Shown here one piece after another: positions 24,914-34,865 of a stretch of DNA of 64,000 nt; within the stretch, counting starts at the first letter, position 1, and the number at the start of each line of letters is the position of its first letter. The DNA is from Nitrincola tibetensis (GTDB lineage: Bacteria > Pseudomonadota > Gammaproteobacteria > Pseudomonadales > Balneatricaceae), in NCBI RefSeq assembly GCF_003284585.1, contig NZ_QKRX01000001.1:372001-436000 (forward strand), in the 5' to 3' direction. The position numbers and the translations under genes are program-made. The notes under the pieces are model-generated. The model made no database searches. It saw nothing but the letters and a program-made list of their open reading frames with translations, and was not told the origin of the DNA.

Positions 24914-25996
24914 ATGGCCAGTGTAACACTAAAAAAAATAAGTAAGACCTACCATTCGGTGAATGTGCTCAGAGACATAGATTTAGATATTCATGAAGGT
25001 GAGTTCGTTGTATTTGTCGGCCCCTCCGGCTGTGGTAAATCGACCTTGCTGAGGATGATCGCAGGATTAGAGGAAATCAGTGACGGTGATTTACTGATCG
25101 GTAATGAACGGGTGAATCACCTGTCACCTAAGGAGCGCGGTGTTGGCATGGTATTCCAGTCCTACGCACTCTATCCCCATATGACGGTAGCCGAGAATAT
25201 TGCCTTTGGTCTGAAGCTCGCCAAGCAAGATAAGGGCACGATCGAGGATAAAGTTAAAAAAACCGCTGATATTTTGCAGTTAGGTCCTTTATTGCAGCGT
25301 AAACCGAAAGAAATGTCTGGCGGTCAGCGTCAACGTGTGGCGATTGGCCGAGCCATGGCGCGTGAGCCTAAAATCATGTTGTTTGATGAACCCTTGTCCA
25401 ATCTTGATGCGTCCTTGCGTATTCAAATGCGCAGCGAGATTGCCAAGCTTCATGATCGCTTAAAATCAACGATGATTTATGTGACCCATGATCAAGTAGA
25501 GGCAATGACACTGGCAGATAAAATCGTCGTGTTGAATGCAGGCGGAATCGAGCAGGTGGGTTCGCCCTACGACCTGTATGAAAACCCGGCCACGCTCTTT
25601 GTTGCAGGTTTTATTGGCTCACCGAATATGAATGTGATTAAGTGTCACCTGCATCATCCAGGTGAGTCTGTCACTGCATTGGATATTCCGGAACTCGGAG
25701 CACTCAGCGTGAACATCAATAGTCAAACGGCGCAGATGGGAGAAAAGGTATCGCTTGGTGTACGTCCAGAGCATATGGAGATCCATGCGTCGGAGCAAGG
25801 GCTTGAGATCATCAATGTTGAGTACCTAGGCAATGAGTCGTTTGTGTATCTGCAAATCGGCAAGGAAGAGATACCCTTAGTGGCTCGAGTGCCTGCCTAT
25901 ACGACGTATAAAGTTGGTGATAGAGTGCGAGTGTCTATCGCCCCAACGGTGGCGCATTTGTTTGATGACAAAGGACGGGCGTTTAAGCGAACCTAG
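24914..25996 (+). CDS. Sugar ABC transporter ATPase (MalK/UgpC type)
   Basis: A 360-residue ATPase: Walker A GPSGCGKST (about 37-45), signature MSGGQRQR, Walker B IMLFDEPLSNLD, switch His in THDQVEA, then a regulatory MalK-type TOBE/OB region with SLGVRPEHMEI. It powers the two permeases above (AglK/ThuK type). The family also includes promiscuous ATPases that serve several sugar importers. It sits behind the glucosidase and a hairpin. Confidence 0.88.
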   Translation: MASVTLKKISKTYHSVNVLRDIDLDIHEGEFVVFVGPSGCGKSTLLRMIAGLEEISDGDLLIGNERVNHLSPKERGVGMVFQSYALYPHMTVAENIAFGLKLAKQDKGTIEDKVKKTADILQLGPLLQRKPKEMSGGQRQRVAIGRAMAREPKIMLFDEPLSNLDASLRIQMRSEIAKLHDRLKSTMIYVTHDQVEAMTLADKIVVLNAGGIEQVGSPYDLYENPATLFVAGFIGSPNMNVIKCHLHHPGESVTALDIPELGALSVNINSQTAQMGEKVSLGVRPEHMEIHASEQGLEIINVEYLGNESFVYLQIGKEEIPLVARVPAYTTYKVGDRVRVSIAPTVAHLFDDKGRAFKRT

Positions 25997-26020
25997 CAGG
26001 TTGTAGTTGAAGGCAATAAA

Positions 26021-27094
26021 GTGGTTCAGATGATCGAATATAAAAAAAAGCTGACAATTAAAGATATGGCGAAAGCATTGAATGTGTCCACAGCGACCAT
26101 TTCCAATGCATTTAATCGGCCTGATCAACTCTCTGAATCCTTGCGTTTACGTATTATTGAGGGGTGTCAACGTCTAGGGTATGAAGGGCCGAATGCGGCA
26201 GCACGAAGCCTGCGCACCGGGGTTAGTGGCATCGTGGGTGTGCTGCTTGCCGACAGCCTCAGTTATTGCATATCAGACCCCGTAGCGAGTCAGTTTTTGG
26301 CGGGGCTCGCGGATGTCCTCGACCAACGCCAATGCAATATGCTGTTGCTACCAGGACAGGAGGAGCAAACCTCTTACAAATCCAGACAAATGGAATCCAT
26401 GGTGGATGGTTATATTATCTACGGTGGATTGCATCCGTCTAAACGCTTTCAACGACTGCTTCAGCAATCCAAGCCGATTATTGCGGTGGATGTGGATACG
26501 ACGGATTTCATCACGGTTAATATTGATAATCAGGAGGGGGCGTATCGTTCGGCCCGTTTGGCGCTTCAGCATCGACCTCAAAAGGTTGCGATTATTTCAT
26601 TGCGCTTAACACCTGTGTCCAGTGTGTCTTGGGCGACCTGTGATGCATGCTATGCCAGCCCTGCCTCGGTGTCTCGATCACGCTGGCTCGGTTATATGCA
26701 AGCATTGCAGGAATACAACTATCCACTAGAGCAGTTAAGCGTGGTGGATGTCCCTGTGAATACGCATCGCAATGCCTGTATGGCGGCATTTATGTTGCTG
26801 AGTCAGGAGGAGCGTCCAGATGTCATTATCTGCATGAGTGATAGAATGGCGCTCGGTGCCTTGCAGGTGGCGTTGCAGCAGCACATAGCGGTTCCCAATG
26901 ACCTCAAAATTGTCGGGTTTGATGGGATAGCGGAAAGCCAGTTTACCCATCCCACGCTGACCACAGTTCAGCAGTACAATGAACTTAAAGGCCAAATGGC
27001 AGGCAACATGTTTTTGGGCTTAACACCCAGGCAGAATGTGATTCTACCCACCGATATGCTGATGGGCGAAACCTGCCCTGAAGTGATGTCTTAA
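26021..27094 (+). CDS. LacI-family repressor of the alpha-glucoside operon
   Basis: A 357-residue regulator with an N-terminal LacI helix-turn-helix (LTIKDMAKALNVSTATISNAFN, about residues 11-32) and hinge helix GPNAAARSLRTG. The periplasmic-binding-like effector domain contains CMSDRMALGALQ and IVGFDGI. GTG at 26021 has AAGG seven bases upstream; ATG 26030 is the alternative. As last gene of the operon it probably represses the promoter through the operator at 20052. Its stop abuts the stop of the convergent cyclase. Confidence 0.88.
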   Translation: MVQMIEYKKKLTIKDMAKALNVSTATISNAFNRPDQLSESLRLRIIEGCQRLGYEGPNAAARSLRTGVSGIVGVLLADSLSYCISDPVASQFLAGLADVLDQRQCNMLLLPGQEEQTSYKSRQMESMVDGYIIYGGLHPSKRFQRLLQQSKPIIAVDVDTTDFITVNIDNQEGAYRSARLALQHRPQKVAIISLRLTPVSSVSWATCDACYASPASVSRSRWLGYMQALQEYNYPLEQLSVVDVPVNTHRNACMAAFMLLSQEERPDVIICMSDRMALGALQVALQQHIAVPNDLKIVGFDGIAESQFTHPTLTTVQQYNELKGQMAGNMFLGLTPRQNVILPTDMLMGETCPEVMS

Positions 27095-28663
27095 CTAATT
27101 GTTAATGTACTCAACACCAATTTGATTACGACCCTCCTGCTTAGCTGTATAAAGCGTCTCATCGGCTAACTTGTAGAGTTTGGCAAGACCCGACTCTACC
27201 GAGAGGTGATTGGGGTGTTTGACAATGACAGCGCCGATGCTAATGGTTAATACCTTAAGCGCGTCGGGGCGGCTTGTGTGAGGAATGTTTAAGTCCTCAA
27301 ATCCCTGTCTAAATGCTTCGAGATGCGGTAGAAAGTCATCATGAGATGAGCGAAGAATCACCACAAACTCTTCTCCACCAATGCGCGCATAAAAGTCATC
27401 TTCTCGACAAAAATGTTGAGAAAATAAAGCCCCTAGCTGTTTCAGGGCAACATCCCCCGCTTGATGGCCTTGACTGTCATTAAACTGTTTAAAATAGTCA
27501 ATATCCAAGATCGCAAAGCAGAAGGTTGTATTGTGACGTTTGGCATGTTTCCACGCAGTGGGTGCGAATGTGTCGTAGGCACGGCGGTTAGGGATGGCGG
27601 TTAGTGCGTCTTTAGTGGAGAGTTCGAGTAAGGCTAGTTTTTGTTGCTGAACTAAATCAACGGCTAGATTAAACACTGACCGGAACTTTTCGAACTCATT
27701 AATCCTAAATCGTTCAGTAAGGGGCGTTAAGTTTTGCTCCGATACCATTTGCTCAATTGCTAGGATATGTTTTTTCATTGGGCGGTGGACTATCCGCTCC
27801 AAAAGGGCCATTAGTAATAATGCGACCAGTCCTGTAATTGCAAATACGAATGGAAAACCCTCCAGTAAATTGGGGGAGTGTATAGGTGTGTGTGTAATAT
27901 GAATGATTACCATTGGTGTGTTGGTATCATCGCGTATGATTCGGTAGCGTTCGGTTTGAAAGCCTTCCTCAAGTGTTACCGGTGCTAAGTCGGCTATTGT
28001 ATTCGCAAGCGCGAGTTCTTCTTTGGTGTTGGGCGTTGTGAAGTTGAGCTTGAGCCGAGTAATGGATTCGATAAATTCAATTTCGCTACCAGACAAGAGT
28101 TGAATAAAAATAAGATAGCCGACGGAATCTTTTTCGCTTAAGGAGTCAGTGACATTCGCGATGGCGTAGATAGCAGGTCCTGATCTAGTGAGCAGCCAGC
28201 CATGGATAACTTCATCATCAACTTGATTAAACCGATTGGTGATTAACGTCCAGTCAATATTGAGTAACTGGTTGAGATCTATCGTTGTCTCGTTGGAAAA
28301 ATCATAACCTTGGCTGTAATGAATCTGGGCGTCATTTGTTAAATATACAACACCCACTAATTTATTGGTTATGAACGAACTCGGCGTAAAATTACTCCGA
28401 ACAAAACTATCAAATGTAGTGGGTTCAGTAAGGAATTGGTAGCTGTCGTCCCAATGAGCCCAATCCAGCGTAACACTGGAAAGTGTTGTTTTTTTCAGGC
28501 GTAAGATTTTTGACAGGCTATTTAATTCTTGTAGCTGCAGCTGCTCTGCGATCTCAACTTCTTTTGGATGCTCAATGTAAAAACGATACAAGCCCAACAC
28601 ACTGACCAGAAATAATGCGAACACAACCGAGGTGAGAGCAATATAGCTTTTGATGCTTTTCAA
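27095..28663 (-). CDS. CHASE4-GGDEF diguanylate cyclase
   Basis: A 522-residue inner-membrane protein. A first helix lies near residues 7-27, followed by a periplasmic CHASE4 sensor with LDWAHWDDSYQFL and a second helix near 262-285. A GGDEF domain follows from about LSTKDALTAIPNRRAY. The active site is GGEEF, and the product-inhibition I-site RxxD is intact as REDD five residues before it, so an active, feedback-inhibited c-di-GMP synthase is expected. It has its own promoter region and converges on the LacI gene with no gap. Confidence 0.9.
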   Translation of the reverse strand: MKSIKSYIALTSVVFALFLVSVLGLYRFYIEHPKEVEIAEQLQLQELNSLSKILRLKKTTLSSVTLDWAHWDDSYQFLTEPTTFDSFVRSNFTPSSFITNKLVGVVYLTNDAQIHYSQGYDFSNETTIDLNQLLNIDWTLITNRFNQVDDEVIHGWLLTRSGPAIYAIANVTDSLSEKDSVGYLIFIQLLSGSEIEFIESITRLKLNFTTPNTKEELALANTIADLAPVTLEEGFQTERYRIIRDDTNTPMVIIHITHTPIHSPNLLEGFPFVFAITGLVALLLMALLERIVHRPMKKHILAIEQMVSEQNLTPLTERFRINEFEKFRSVFNLAVDLVQQQKLALLELSTKDALTAIPNRRAYDTFAPTAWKHAKRHNTTFCFAILDIDYFKQFNDSQGHQAGDVALKQLGALFSQHFCREDDFYARIGGEEFVVILRSSHDDFLPHLEAFRQGFEDLNIPHTSRPDALKVLTISIGAVIVKHPNHLSVESGLAKLYKLADETLYTAKQEGRNQIGVEYINN

Positions 28664-28772
28664 ATGAATACGAGCCTACCGTACATAAATACCTTTATTT
28701 AATATGGGTATTTGTGATGTCTATATTAGTAATCACTATAGCACGAGAGGTCAATTTTTCACTAGGTTGTGT

Positions 28773-30239
28773 TTAAATCAACTTCAAATGGCGCAATAAC
28801 GCACGTGTGTCGAGGTGGCTCTCGATCATATCGGCGAGTCGATCTAACGAGGCTTCTCGGTGACAGGTGTAATCGGTAGTCGTTTGAGCAGCAGTGATAC
28901 CAAAATAGGTCAGAAATGTGCTTAAGGCTTCTGCCTGTTCGAAGATTCCGTGCATATAGGTGCCGAGTATCAGTCCATCGTCACTGATTGCGCCGTCAGA
29001 TCCACAGTCTGAATGAGTCAAAGGCCGAGAAAGCGCGCTACCTTCACTCCTTCCCATGTGGATTTCATAACCACTAAAGGCGGCGGTTTTTCCTATCCTG
29101 TTTAGGTCACAGAGTTGCCCTTGTTGTTGACGCAGCACTTTGCGAGCTTCTAAATGTGTGGTGAAGGGAAGGAGATTCAGGCCGTGGCTGCTACCGGGTT
29201 GCCCCTCAAAACCCTCTGGATCATGGATGCTAGACCCTAACATTTGAAAGCCACCGCAGATCCCCATGACTTTGCCGCCATAACGAAGATGTTTACGCAG
29301 GTGCTCAGGCCAGTTTTGTTCGATTAGCCAAGCTAAATCTTGGCGAGTATTTTTAGTGCCTGGCAGAATAATGACGTCGGCAGAGGGGATAGGCTCGTCT
29401 TTACCGACAAAGATCAACTCAACTTGAGGGTGCAAGCGCAGAGGATCAAAGTCATTATGATTGCTCATTCTAGGCAAACGTGGAACCACAACTTTAAGCG
29501 CGCCTGCCTGATGCTCTCCTGCATGAGCGACACTGTCTTCTGCATCAAGAAGCAGGCCTTGCAGGTAAGGTAACACGCCGTAGACAGGCTTTTGGCTATA
29601 CTCCTGCAGCCAGTCGGTTCCAGATGTCAGGAGTTGAGGATCACCGCGAAAGCGATTAATGATAAACCCTTGGGTGCGTGCTTGTTCAGACGGGGAAAGC
29701 AAGGCGAGGGTACCCACCAGTTGTGCAAAAACACCGCCTCGATCGATATCGCCCACCAAAATTACCGTACAATCGATCGCTTCAGCAAAGCCCATGTTGG
29801 CAATATCACCTGCGCGAAGATTAATTTCGGCAGGGCTGCCAGCGCCTTCAGCAATCACAATATCGTACCGTTGAGCTAATGCCTCCCAAGCCGCGAGCAC
29901 GACGTCTTTGGCCGTACGTTTAAAGGCGTGATAATCCATCGCGTCCATGTTGCCATAGACCTGTCCTCGTAAAATAACCTGGGCTCCTCGATCACTCTGT
30001 GGCTTTAGCAACACGGGGTTCATATCGCTGTGTGGTACGAGACCGCAGGCCAAGGCTTGCAGTGCAGTGGAGCGTCCGATTTCACCACCATCACAGGTAA
30101 CGGCACTGTTTAATGCCATGTTCTGTGGCTTAAATGGGGCAACATTGACGCCTTGACGCACCAACCACCGACACAAAGCGGCAACCACCGTGCTTTTGCC
30201 AGCATCAGAGGTGGTGCCTTGGATCATCAAAGTGGTCAT
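28773..30239 (-). CDS. cobQ: Cobyric acid synthase CobQ
   Basis: A 488-residue glutamine-dependent amidotransferase. The N-terminal ATP-binding part begins [21 protein letters not shown] with KPQNMALN. The C-terminal class I GATase-like part carries the nucleophile Cys in [10 protein letters not shown] and His in GTYMHGIFE. It amidates side chains b, d, e and g of adenosylcobyrinic acid a,c-diamide. Its ATG overlaps the cobO stop (TGATG). It is the last gene of the riboswitch-led unit. Confidence 0.95.
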   Translation of the reverse strand: MTTLMIQGTTSDAGKSTVVAALCRWLVRQGVNVAPFKPQNMALNSAVTCDGGEIGRSTALQALACGLVPHSDMNPVLLKPQSDRGAQVILRGQVYGNMDAMDYHAFKRTAKDVVLAAWEALAQRYDIVIAEGAGSPAEINLRAGDIANMGFAEAIDCTVILVGDIDRGGVFAQLVGTLALLSPSEQARTQGFIINRFRGDPQLLTSGTDWLQEYSQKPVYGVLPYLQGLLLDAEDSVAHAGEHQAGALKVVVPRLPRMSNHNDFDPLRLHPQVELIFVGKDEPIPSADVIILPGTKNTRQDLAWLIEQNWPEHLRKHLRYGGKVMGICGGFQMLGSSIHDPEGFEGQPGSSHGLNLLPFTTHLEARKVLRQQQGQLCDLNRIGKTAAFSGYEIHMGRSEGSALSRPLTHSDCGSDGAISDDGLILGTYMHGIFEQAEALSTFLTYFGITAAQTTTDYTCHREASLDRLADMIESHLDTRALLRHLKLI

Positions 30240-30850
30240 CAGAGTTCGATGCCTTTTTGGGCTTTGATCCCTTGGTCTTTAAAGGCATGCTTAACAACCG
30301 TCATCTCCGTCACCGTATCGGCAAGTTCGACCAATGCGCTTGGGGCGTTGCGACCTGTGACAATCACATGCTGGTGGCTCGGACGATTGTGTATATCGTC
30401 GAGTACCTGCTCAAGGTCTAAGTAGTTATAGCGCAGGGCAATGTTCAGCTCATCCAGTAGAATAAATTCATAGGTTGGATCACGCAGCATCGACTGAGTG
30501 ATTTTCCAGGCGGCTTCTGCGGCGGCGATGTCGCGTTCCAGACTTTTCGTTTCCCAAGTATAACCTTCGCCCATCACGTGATAGTCAACACCAACCTGTT
30601 GACGAAAAAATGCCTCTTCGCCTGTTTGAAAAGCCCCTTTAATAAATTGCACCACACCGGTTTTCATACCATGGCCTAGCGCTCTGGCCAGCATGCCAAA
30701 GCCCGAGCTGCTTTTACCTTTTCCAGGGCCCGTGAGCACCAATAGCAGCCCCTGCTCATTTTGGGCATTGGCAATGCGCGCGCGCATCAGTTCTTGTTTA
30801 CGCGCCATGCGTTTGGCATGACGTTCAGGATCTCGCGATAAAGTGGTCAT
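30239..30850 (-). CDS. cobO: Cob(I)yrinic acid a,c-diamide adenosyltransferase CobO/BtuR
   Basis: A 203-residue CobA/CobO/BtuR-type corrinoid adenosyltransferase. Residues shown include the P-loop [56 protein letters not shown] and [12 protein letters not shown] 30850 is chosen: GGGAG lies upstream, and the longer frame adds an unrelated stretch. It attaches the 5'-deoxyadenosyl group to cobalt, serving both de novo synthesis and scavenged corrinoids. Confidence 0.95.
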   Translation of the reverse strand: MTTLSRDPERHAKRMARKQELMRARIANAQNEQGLLLVLTGPGKGKSSSGFGMLARALGHGMKTGVVQFIKGAFQTGEEAFFRQQVGVDYHVMGEGYTWETKSLERDIAAAEAAWKITQSMLRDPTYEFILLDELNIALRYNYLDLEQVLDDIHNRPSHQHVIVTGRNAPSALVELADTVTEMTVVKHAFKDQGIKAQKGIEL

Positions 30851-30872
30851 GGATGCATCTCCCAAATGTATG

Positions 30873-32186
30873 TCAAAAACACGTCTGTTGATTAAACATA
30901 TCGGCAACCAACGCGGGTGCTGATGGAAAGTAACCGTGAAAATAACTGGCGATTAATGAACCTTGTCGATAAATGGGCTCGGCTTCAGTACCCGCCTGAA
31001 TACGCGCACGGCACACTGGCTGTCGTTTTGTGTCAAAGATTGAGTGGTGATAGGTGTGGCCACGCAACTCGCCCAGCGATGTTTGCACGTATTGTAGCCC
31101 TATGGCTTGCAGTTTGGGCTGCATTAGTGCCTGCCCATCGAGTAGATTGAGTAGGGAGTGATTTTCACCCTCAATATCTCTGAGTTGCGACGCGCAGTAC
31201 ATAAGCCCACCGCACTCAGCGAGAATGGGTTTGTTGGCTTGGTGATGAGCCTTTATGGCATCACGCATCTGGGTGTTTTCAGCTAAACGGGCGGCATGCA
31301 GCTCAGGATAGCCACCGGGTAACCAAAGGGCATCGGCGTCTGGCAGTTCTGTGTCAGTGAGCGGTGAGAAGAAACGTAGCTCGGCCCCCATTTCCCTTAA
31401 CGCGTCTAGATTGGCGCGATAAATAAAGGCAAAGGCGGTATCACGGGCAATAGCAATGCGCTTTCCTTCTAAATAGTGGGGCAGAGGCGCTGGACGGTAA
31501 CCGGATAAGGTCACGCTTTTTGGCAACTGATCAAGGCCCTGATCCTTTAAGAGTTGAGCGGCTTTGTCCAGTTGTGCATCCAAATCACCAAGCTCAGAGG
31601 CTTGAATAATCCCTAAGTGACGATCAGGAATTGACATGGCCTCATGTCGAGGCACTGCACCCAGTAAGCGCAGGTTAGAGGGCAAGGCAGATTTCAAAAT
31701 GTCCGTATGGCGTTGGCTGCCGACTCGGTTGGCAATCACATCATAAATGGGGAGGTCTGGATCAAACTGAGCCAAGCCTTGTGCGACGGCGGCAAAGGTT
31801 TGTGCCATGCCCCAGGCATCAATCACGGGCAGGGCAGGAATGCCGGCCAGTTTGGCAAGATCGGCGCTCGAAGGTGGGCCGTCAAACAATCCCATAGAGC
31901 CTTCAACTAGAATAACATCGGCGTCCATAGCCGCTTCAACTAAGCGCCAACGGCACTCTTCTTCTCCTGTCATCCAAGGATGCAGTTGGTAAACAGGCTG
32001 GCCTGACGCCAGCTCTTGCAGCATTGGGTCTAGATAATCAGGCCCGTGTTTAAATACTCTAACTTTACGTCCTGCATTGCGATGTAGCCGTGCTAAGGCC
32101 GCCGTAATCATGGATTTTCCCTGACCTGAGCCAGGCGCGGTAATTAATGCAGCGGGTCGGTTAAGGGTTAACAGTTGATCATGCAT
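30873..32186 (-). CDS. cbiA: Cobyrinic acid a,c-diamide synthase
   Basis: A 437-residue glutamine-dependent enzyme (CbiA of the anaerobic route, CobB of the aerobic route). ATP-binding APGSGQGKSMITAALARLH and KHGPDYLDP are at the N-terminus. The glutaminase part has WLPGGYPELHA and the nucleophile Cys in AECGGLMYCASQL, with a final SYFHGYF. It amidates carboxylates a and c of (hydrogeno)cobyrinic acid. Its presence suggests that de novo corrin-ring genes exist elsewhere in the genome. It lies 3 bases after btuD and 22 bases before cobO. Confidence 0.93.
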   Translation of the reverse strand: MHDQLLTLNRPAALITAPGSGQGKSMITAALARLHRNAGRKVRVFKHGPDYLDPMLQELASGQPVYQLHPWMTGEEECRWRLVEAAMDADVILVEGSMGLFDGPPSSADLAKLAGIPALPVIDAWGMAQTFAAVAQGLAQFDPDLPIYDVIANRVGSQRHTDILKSALPSNLRLLGAVPRHEAMSIPDRHLGIIQASELGDLDAQLDKAAQLLKDQGLDQLPKSVTLSGYRPAPLPHYLEGKRIAIARDTAFAFIYRANLDALREMGAELRFFSPLTDTELPDADALWLPGGYPELHAARLAENTQMRDAIKAHHQANKPILAECGGLMYCASQLRDIEGENHSLLNLLDGQALMQPKLQAIGLQYVQTSLGELRGHTYHHSIFDTKRQPVCRARIQAGTEAEPIYRQGSLIASYFHGYFPSAPALVADMFNQQTCF

Positions 32187-32189
32187 GCG

Positions 32190-32957
32190 TTATCTCGCTG
32201 GAATAAAAAAAGGTTTGCCGTCGATCCAGGCCGTTTGGAGACGTTGATTAAACAGCGTTTCTAAAGCGCTTGGCTGCAGCATGGAGGCAACATCTCCCCA
32301 GCAGGCCTGGCCGTTAGGGTAAAGTAATAGAATGTGCGTACACCAACGTGCCGCCAAGTTGAGGTCATGTAAACACATCACCAGTGTTTTGCCTTGCGCC
32401 GCTTGTTGGGCCATAAGCTCAAGTGTTGCCACTTGGTGATGAAGGTCTAGGTGATTAGTGGGCTCGTCGGCCAGCCAAATCGCGGGGTTTTGTGTCATCA
32501 AGGTGGCAATGGAAACCCGCTGTCTTTCACCTCCAGATAAGGTACTCACCAGTCGGTCGGCAAGGTGATCAATATCAAGTGCCACCAGCGCTTCCAAGGT
32601 GAGTTCTATGTCATCTGCAGACTCCATTTGCCAAGGCGACAGAAATGGATGGCGTCCCATTAAGGCCGTTTCCATCACCGTAGCCGGAAAATCATCGTGC
32701 CTTTCTTGAAAGACGAGACCGAGTTGCTGGGCAATGGCGCGGCGTTTATAGGTGTGTAGTGGGCGTTGATTAAGATGAATATGTCCTGCACGAGGTGCAC
32801 GTAGCCCAGCCAGTGTCTGTAAAAATGTGGTTTTGCCCGCACCATTGGGCCCTAATACGCCCCATATTTGCCCCGCCTCCATGCAAAAGCTTAGCGTATC
32901 TCCCTGGGCTCTGCCCGGCACGTCGATGGCCATGGCTTTAAGTTCAAGGTTGGCCAT
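32190..32957 (-). CDS. btuD: Cobalamin ABC importer ATPase BtuD
   Basis: A 255-residue ATPase of the FecE/BtuD branch. Walker A is GPNGAGKTTFLQTLAGL, signature LSGGERQRVSIATLM, Walker B IWLADEPTNHLDL, and switch His in CLHDLNLAARWC. Its start overlaps the btuC stop by one base. It energises vitamin B12 import through BtuC. Confidence 0.9.
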   Translation of the reverse strand: MANLELKAMAIDVPGRAQGDTLSFCMEAGQIWGVLGPNGAGKTTFLQTLAGLRAPRAGHIHLNQRPLHTYKRRAIAQQLGLVFQERHDDFPATVMETALMGRHPFLSPWQMESADDIELTLEALVALDIDHLADRLVSTLSGGERQRVSIATLMTQNPAIWLADEPTNHLDLHHQVATLELMAQQAAQGKTLVMCLHDLNLAARWCTHILLLYPNGQACWGDVASMLQPSALETLFNQRLQTAWIDGKPFFIPAR

Positions 32958-33964
32958 TAGCGCGTCCTATGCAACAGATACAGAAACATCGGCACACCTA
33001 ATAAGGCCGTCAACACCCCGACCGGAAGTTGCTCGGGAGCAATTAAGGTGCGAGCGAAGGTATCGGCAATCGTCAGCAGCGTGCCGCCTGCAAGGGCAGA
33101 AGCGGGCAGGATCAGCCGTTGGTCATTGCCCAATACCAACCGCAGCATGTGCGGCACAATCAAACCAATAAAACCAATACTGCCTGCAGTGGTGACCGCA
33201 ATTGCTGTCAGCAGGCTGGCCAGAAAAAAAATGGCCGCTTCTAAGGGTTTGACCGCCACACCTAAGGCCGCCGCTTGCAAAGGACCGCGGGCTAAGACGT
33301 TCAAACTACGCCCAAACGGGGTTAATACTGCACAAATGCAGATCAGTAATATCAAGGCTGGCCAAGGTGTTTGCGCATAGGACAGATCCCCCATTAACCA
33401 ATAGAGCATGCCGGGTAAGCGCTGCGGTGGACTTAGAGCCAGCATCAAAGTGATGATGGCGCCCCACCCAGATGCAACTACAACCCCAGTGAGCAATAAG
33501 CGAGACGGTGTCCAACTGCCTGAACCATGAGCCAGACCAAACACCAGCAAGGTTGCGAGCAGAGCCCCTAAGAACGCAGATCCAGAGACTAATAAAGCCC
33601 CCAGTCCCAACAACATTGCACCCAAAGCACCGACTGCAGCCCCCCCGGATAATCCTAAGATGTAGGGATCTGCCAAGGGGTTGCGCAATAGGATTTGCAT
33701 CAAGGCTCCTGCCACAGCCAACAGACCGCCCGTGGCAAATGCCGATAGGGTTCTAGGCAAGCGCAAGTCCAGTATCAAGGTGCGCTGTAAGGGGTCGCCT
33801 TGTCCAATCAGCACATTGATCACTTCGCGCAGGGGAAGGCCAGAGCTGCCTTGCGTCACTGAAAATAAAAGGGCCAGAGCCGACAGTAAAGCTAAGCTCA
33901 GCAAAGGAATCAGATACTGAGTATGAATGGAGCTGCCGACGGGCAATTTACTGACGTTTGGCAC
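32957..33964 (-). CDS. btuC: Cobalamin ABC importer permease BtuC
   Basis: A 335-residue FecCD-family permease with about ten helices. Family motifs: LRLPRTLSAFATGGLLAVAGALMQILLRNPLADPYILGLSGGAAVGA near the N-terminus, and GSIGFIGLIVPHMLRLVLGNDQRLILPASALAGG near the C-terminus. It overlaps the btuF gene by 17 bases. With BtuF and BtuD it moves corrinoids across the inner membrane. Confidence 0.9.
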   Translation of the reverse strand: MPNVSKLPVGSSIHTQYLIPLLSLALLSALALLFSVTQGSSGLPLREVINVLIGQGDPLQRTLILDLRLPRTLSAFATGGLLAVAGALMQILLRNPLADPYILGLSGGAAVGALGAMLLGLGALLVSGSAFLGALLATLLVFGLAHGSGSWTPSRLLLTGVVVASGWGAIITLMLALSPPQRLPGMLYWLMGDLSYAQTPWPALILLICICAVLTPFGRSLNVLARGPLQAAALGVAVKPLEAAIFFLASLLTAIAVTTAGSIGFIGLIVPHMLRLVLGNDQRLILPASALAGGTLLTIADTFARTLIAPEQLPVGVLTALLGVPMFLYLLHRTR

Positions 33965-34847
33965 GGGCTTCGTCCAATGCTTGGCAGAAACGTTCTGCCC
34001 CTTGTAAAAGGCGCGGGGTCGGTCGTTGAATCAAAGAGGGCGGGATAAAGTATAAATTTTGATCGGCGGTTGCTTTTAAATGAGGGTATTGTTGCCAGTG
34101 ATCGAGCCAGGCTTGGTTTTCTTCGCCCATGCCGCCGGCAAGTATTGCTTCGGGATTTGCACTTAAGATGGATTCAGTGTCTAAGCGCGGAATCATGCGT
34201 GGTAAATCGGCAAATACATTCTCGCCCCCGCAGAGTTCAATCACTTGGTGAATGAGGTGTTCATGGTTGACCGACATGATTGGGTCATTCCAAACTTGGT
34301 AAAAAACGCGAACGGGTGATGCATTTTGATAGCGTTGCTGTAAGCTGTTTATGCCTTCTTCAAACGCTTGAGCAACCTGTTGCCCGACGTCATCGCTTCC
34401 TGCCAAATGGGCTAAACGGAGTAAAGTGCTAGAAACATCGGCAAAACGACGTGGTTCTAAGTAAAAAACGTTGAGACCCAATGCCTCCAGTCGTTCCATC
34501 TGTTCAGCAGGATTTCCGGTTACCCACGCAATGACCAAGTCGGGCTGAAGAGCAAAGAGTTTTTCTATGTCTAAGCGAGTATGACTGCCAAGTGATTCCC
34601 GTTGTTGGGCTTCGAGAGGGTAGTCACTATAGGCAACAACGGCCACCACTTGATCGCCGCCACCCGCTGCAAACATCAGTTCTGTTGCACCGGGTGACAA
34701 GGTGGCAATGCGTTGAGCTGGGCGATCCAAACAGATTTGGCGACGCTTATCATCAACCACGCAGCGTGTTTGAGCGATCTCATCCGCCAGTAAGCTGGAT
34801 GTTCCCAACAAACACGCGAACGCGGCTAAGATCCATTGATTTATCAT
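33948..34847 (-). CDS. btuF: Periplasmic cobalamin-binding protein BtuF
   Basis: A 299-residue protein with signal peptide (FACLLGTSSLLADEI) and the BtuF/FecB-type fold. Key stretches are QRIATLSPGATELMFAAGGGDQVVAV, YSDYPLEAQ, LQPDLVIAWVTGNPAEQ and VFYQVWNDPIMSVNHEHLI. These carry the residues known in BtuF to frame the corrin, including Glu side chains that dock to BtuC arginines. The start lies 18 bases downstream of btuB. Confidence 0.92.
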   Translation of the reverse strand: MINQWILAAFACLLGTSSLLADEIAQTRCVVDDKRRQICLDRPAQRIATLSPGATELMFAAGGGDQVVAVVAYSDYPLEAQQRESLGSHTRLDIEKLFALQPDLVIAWVTGNPAEQMERLEALGLNVFYLEPRRFADVSSTLLRLAHLAGSDDVGQQVAQAFEEGINSLQQRYQNASPVRVFYQVWNDPIMSVNHEHLIHQVIELCGGENVFADLPRMIPRLDTESILSANPEAILAGGMGEENQAWLDHWQQYPHLKATADQNLYFIPPSLIQRPTPRLLQGAERFCQALDEARAKRQ

Positions 34848-34865
34848 GATAAGGTCGCCTTCTGA

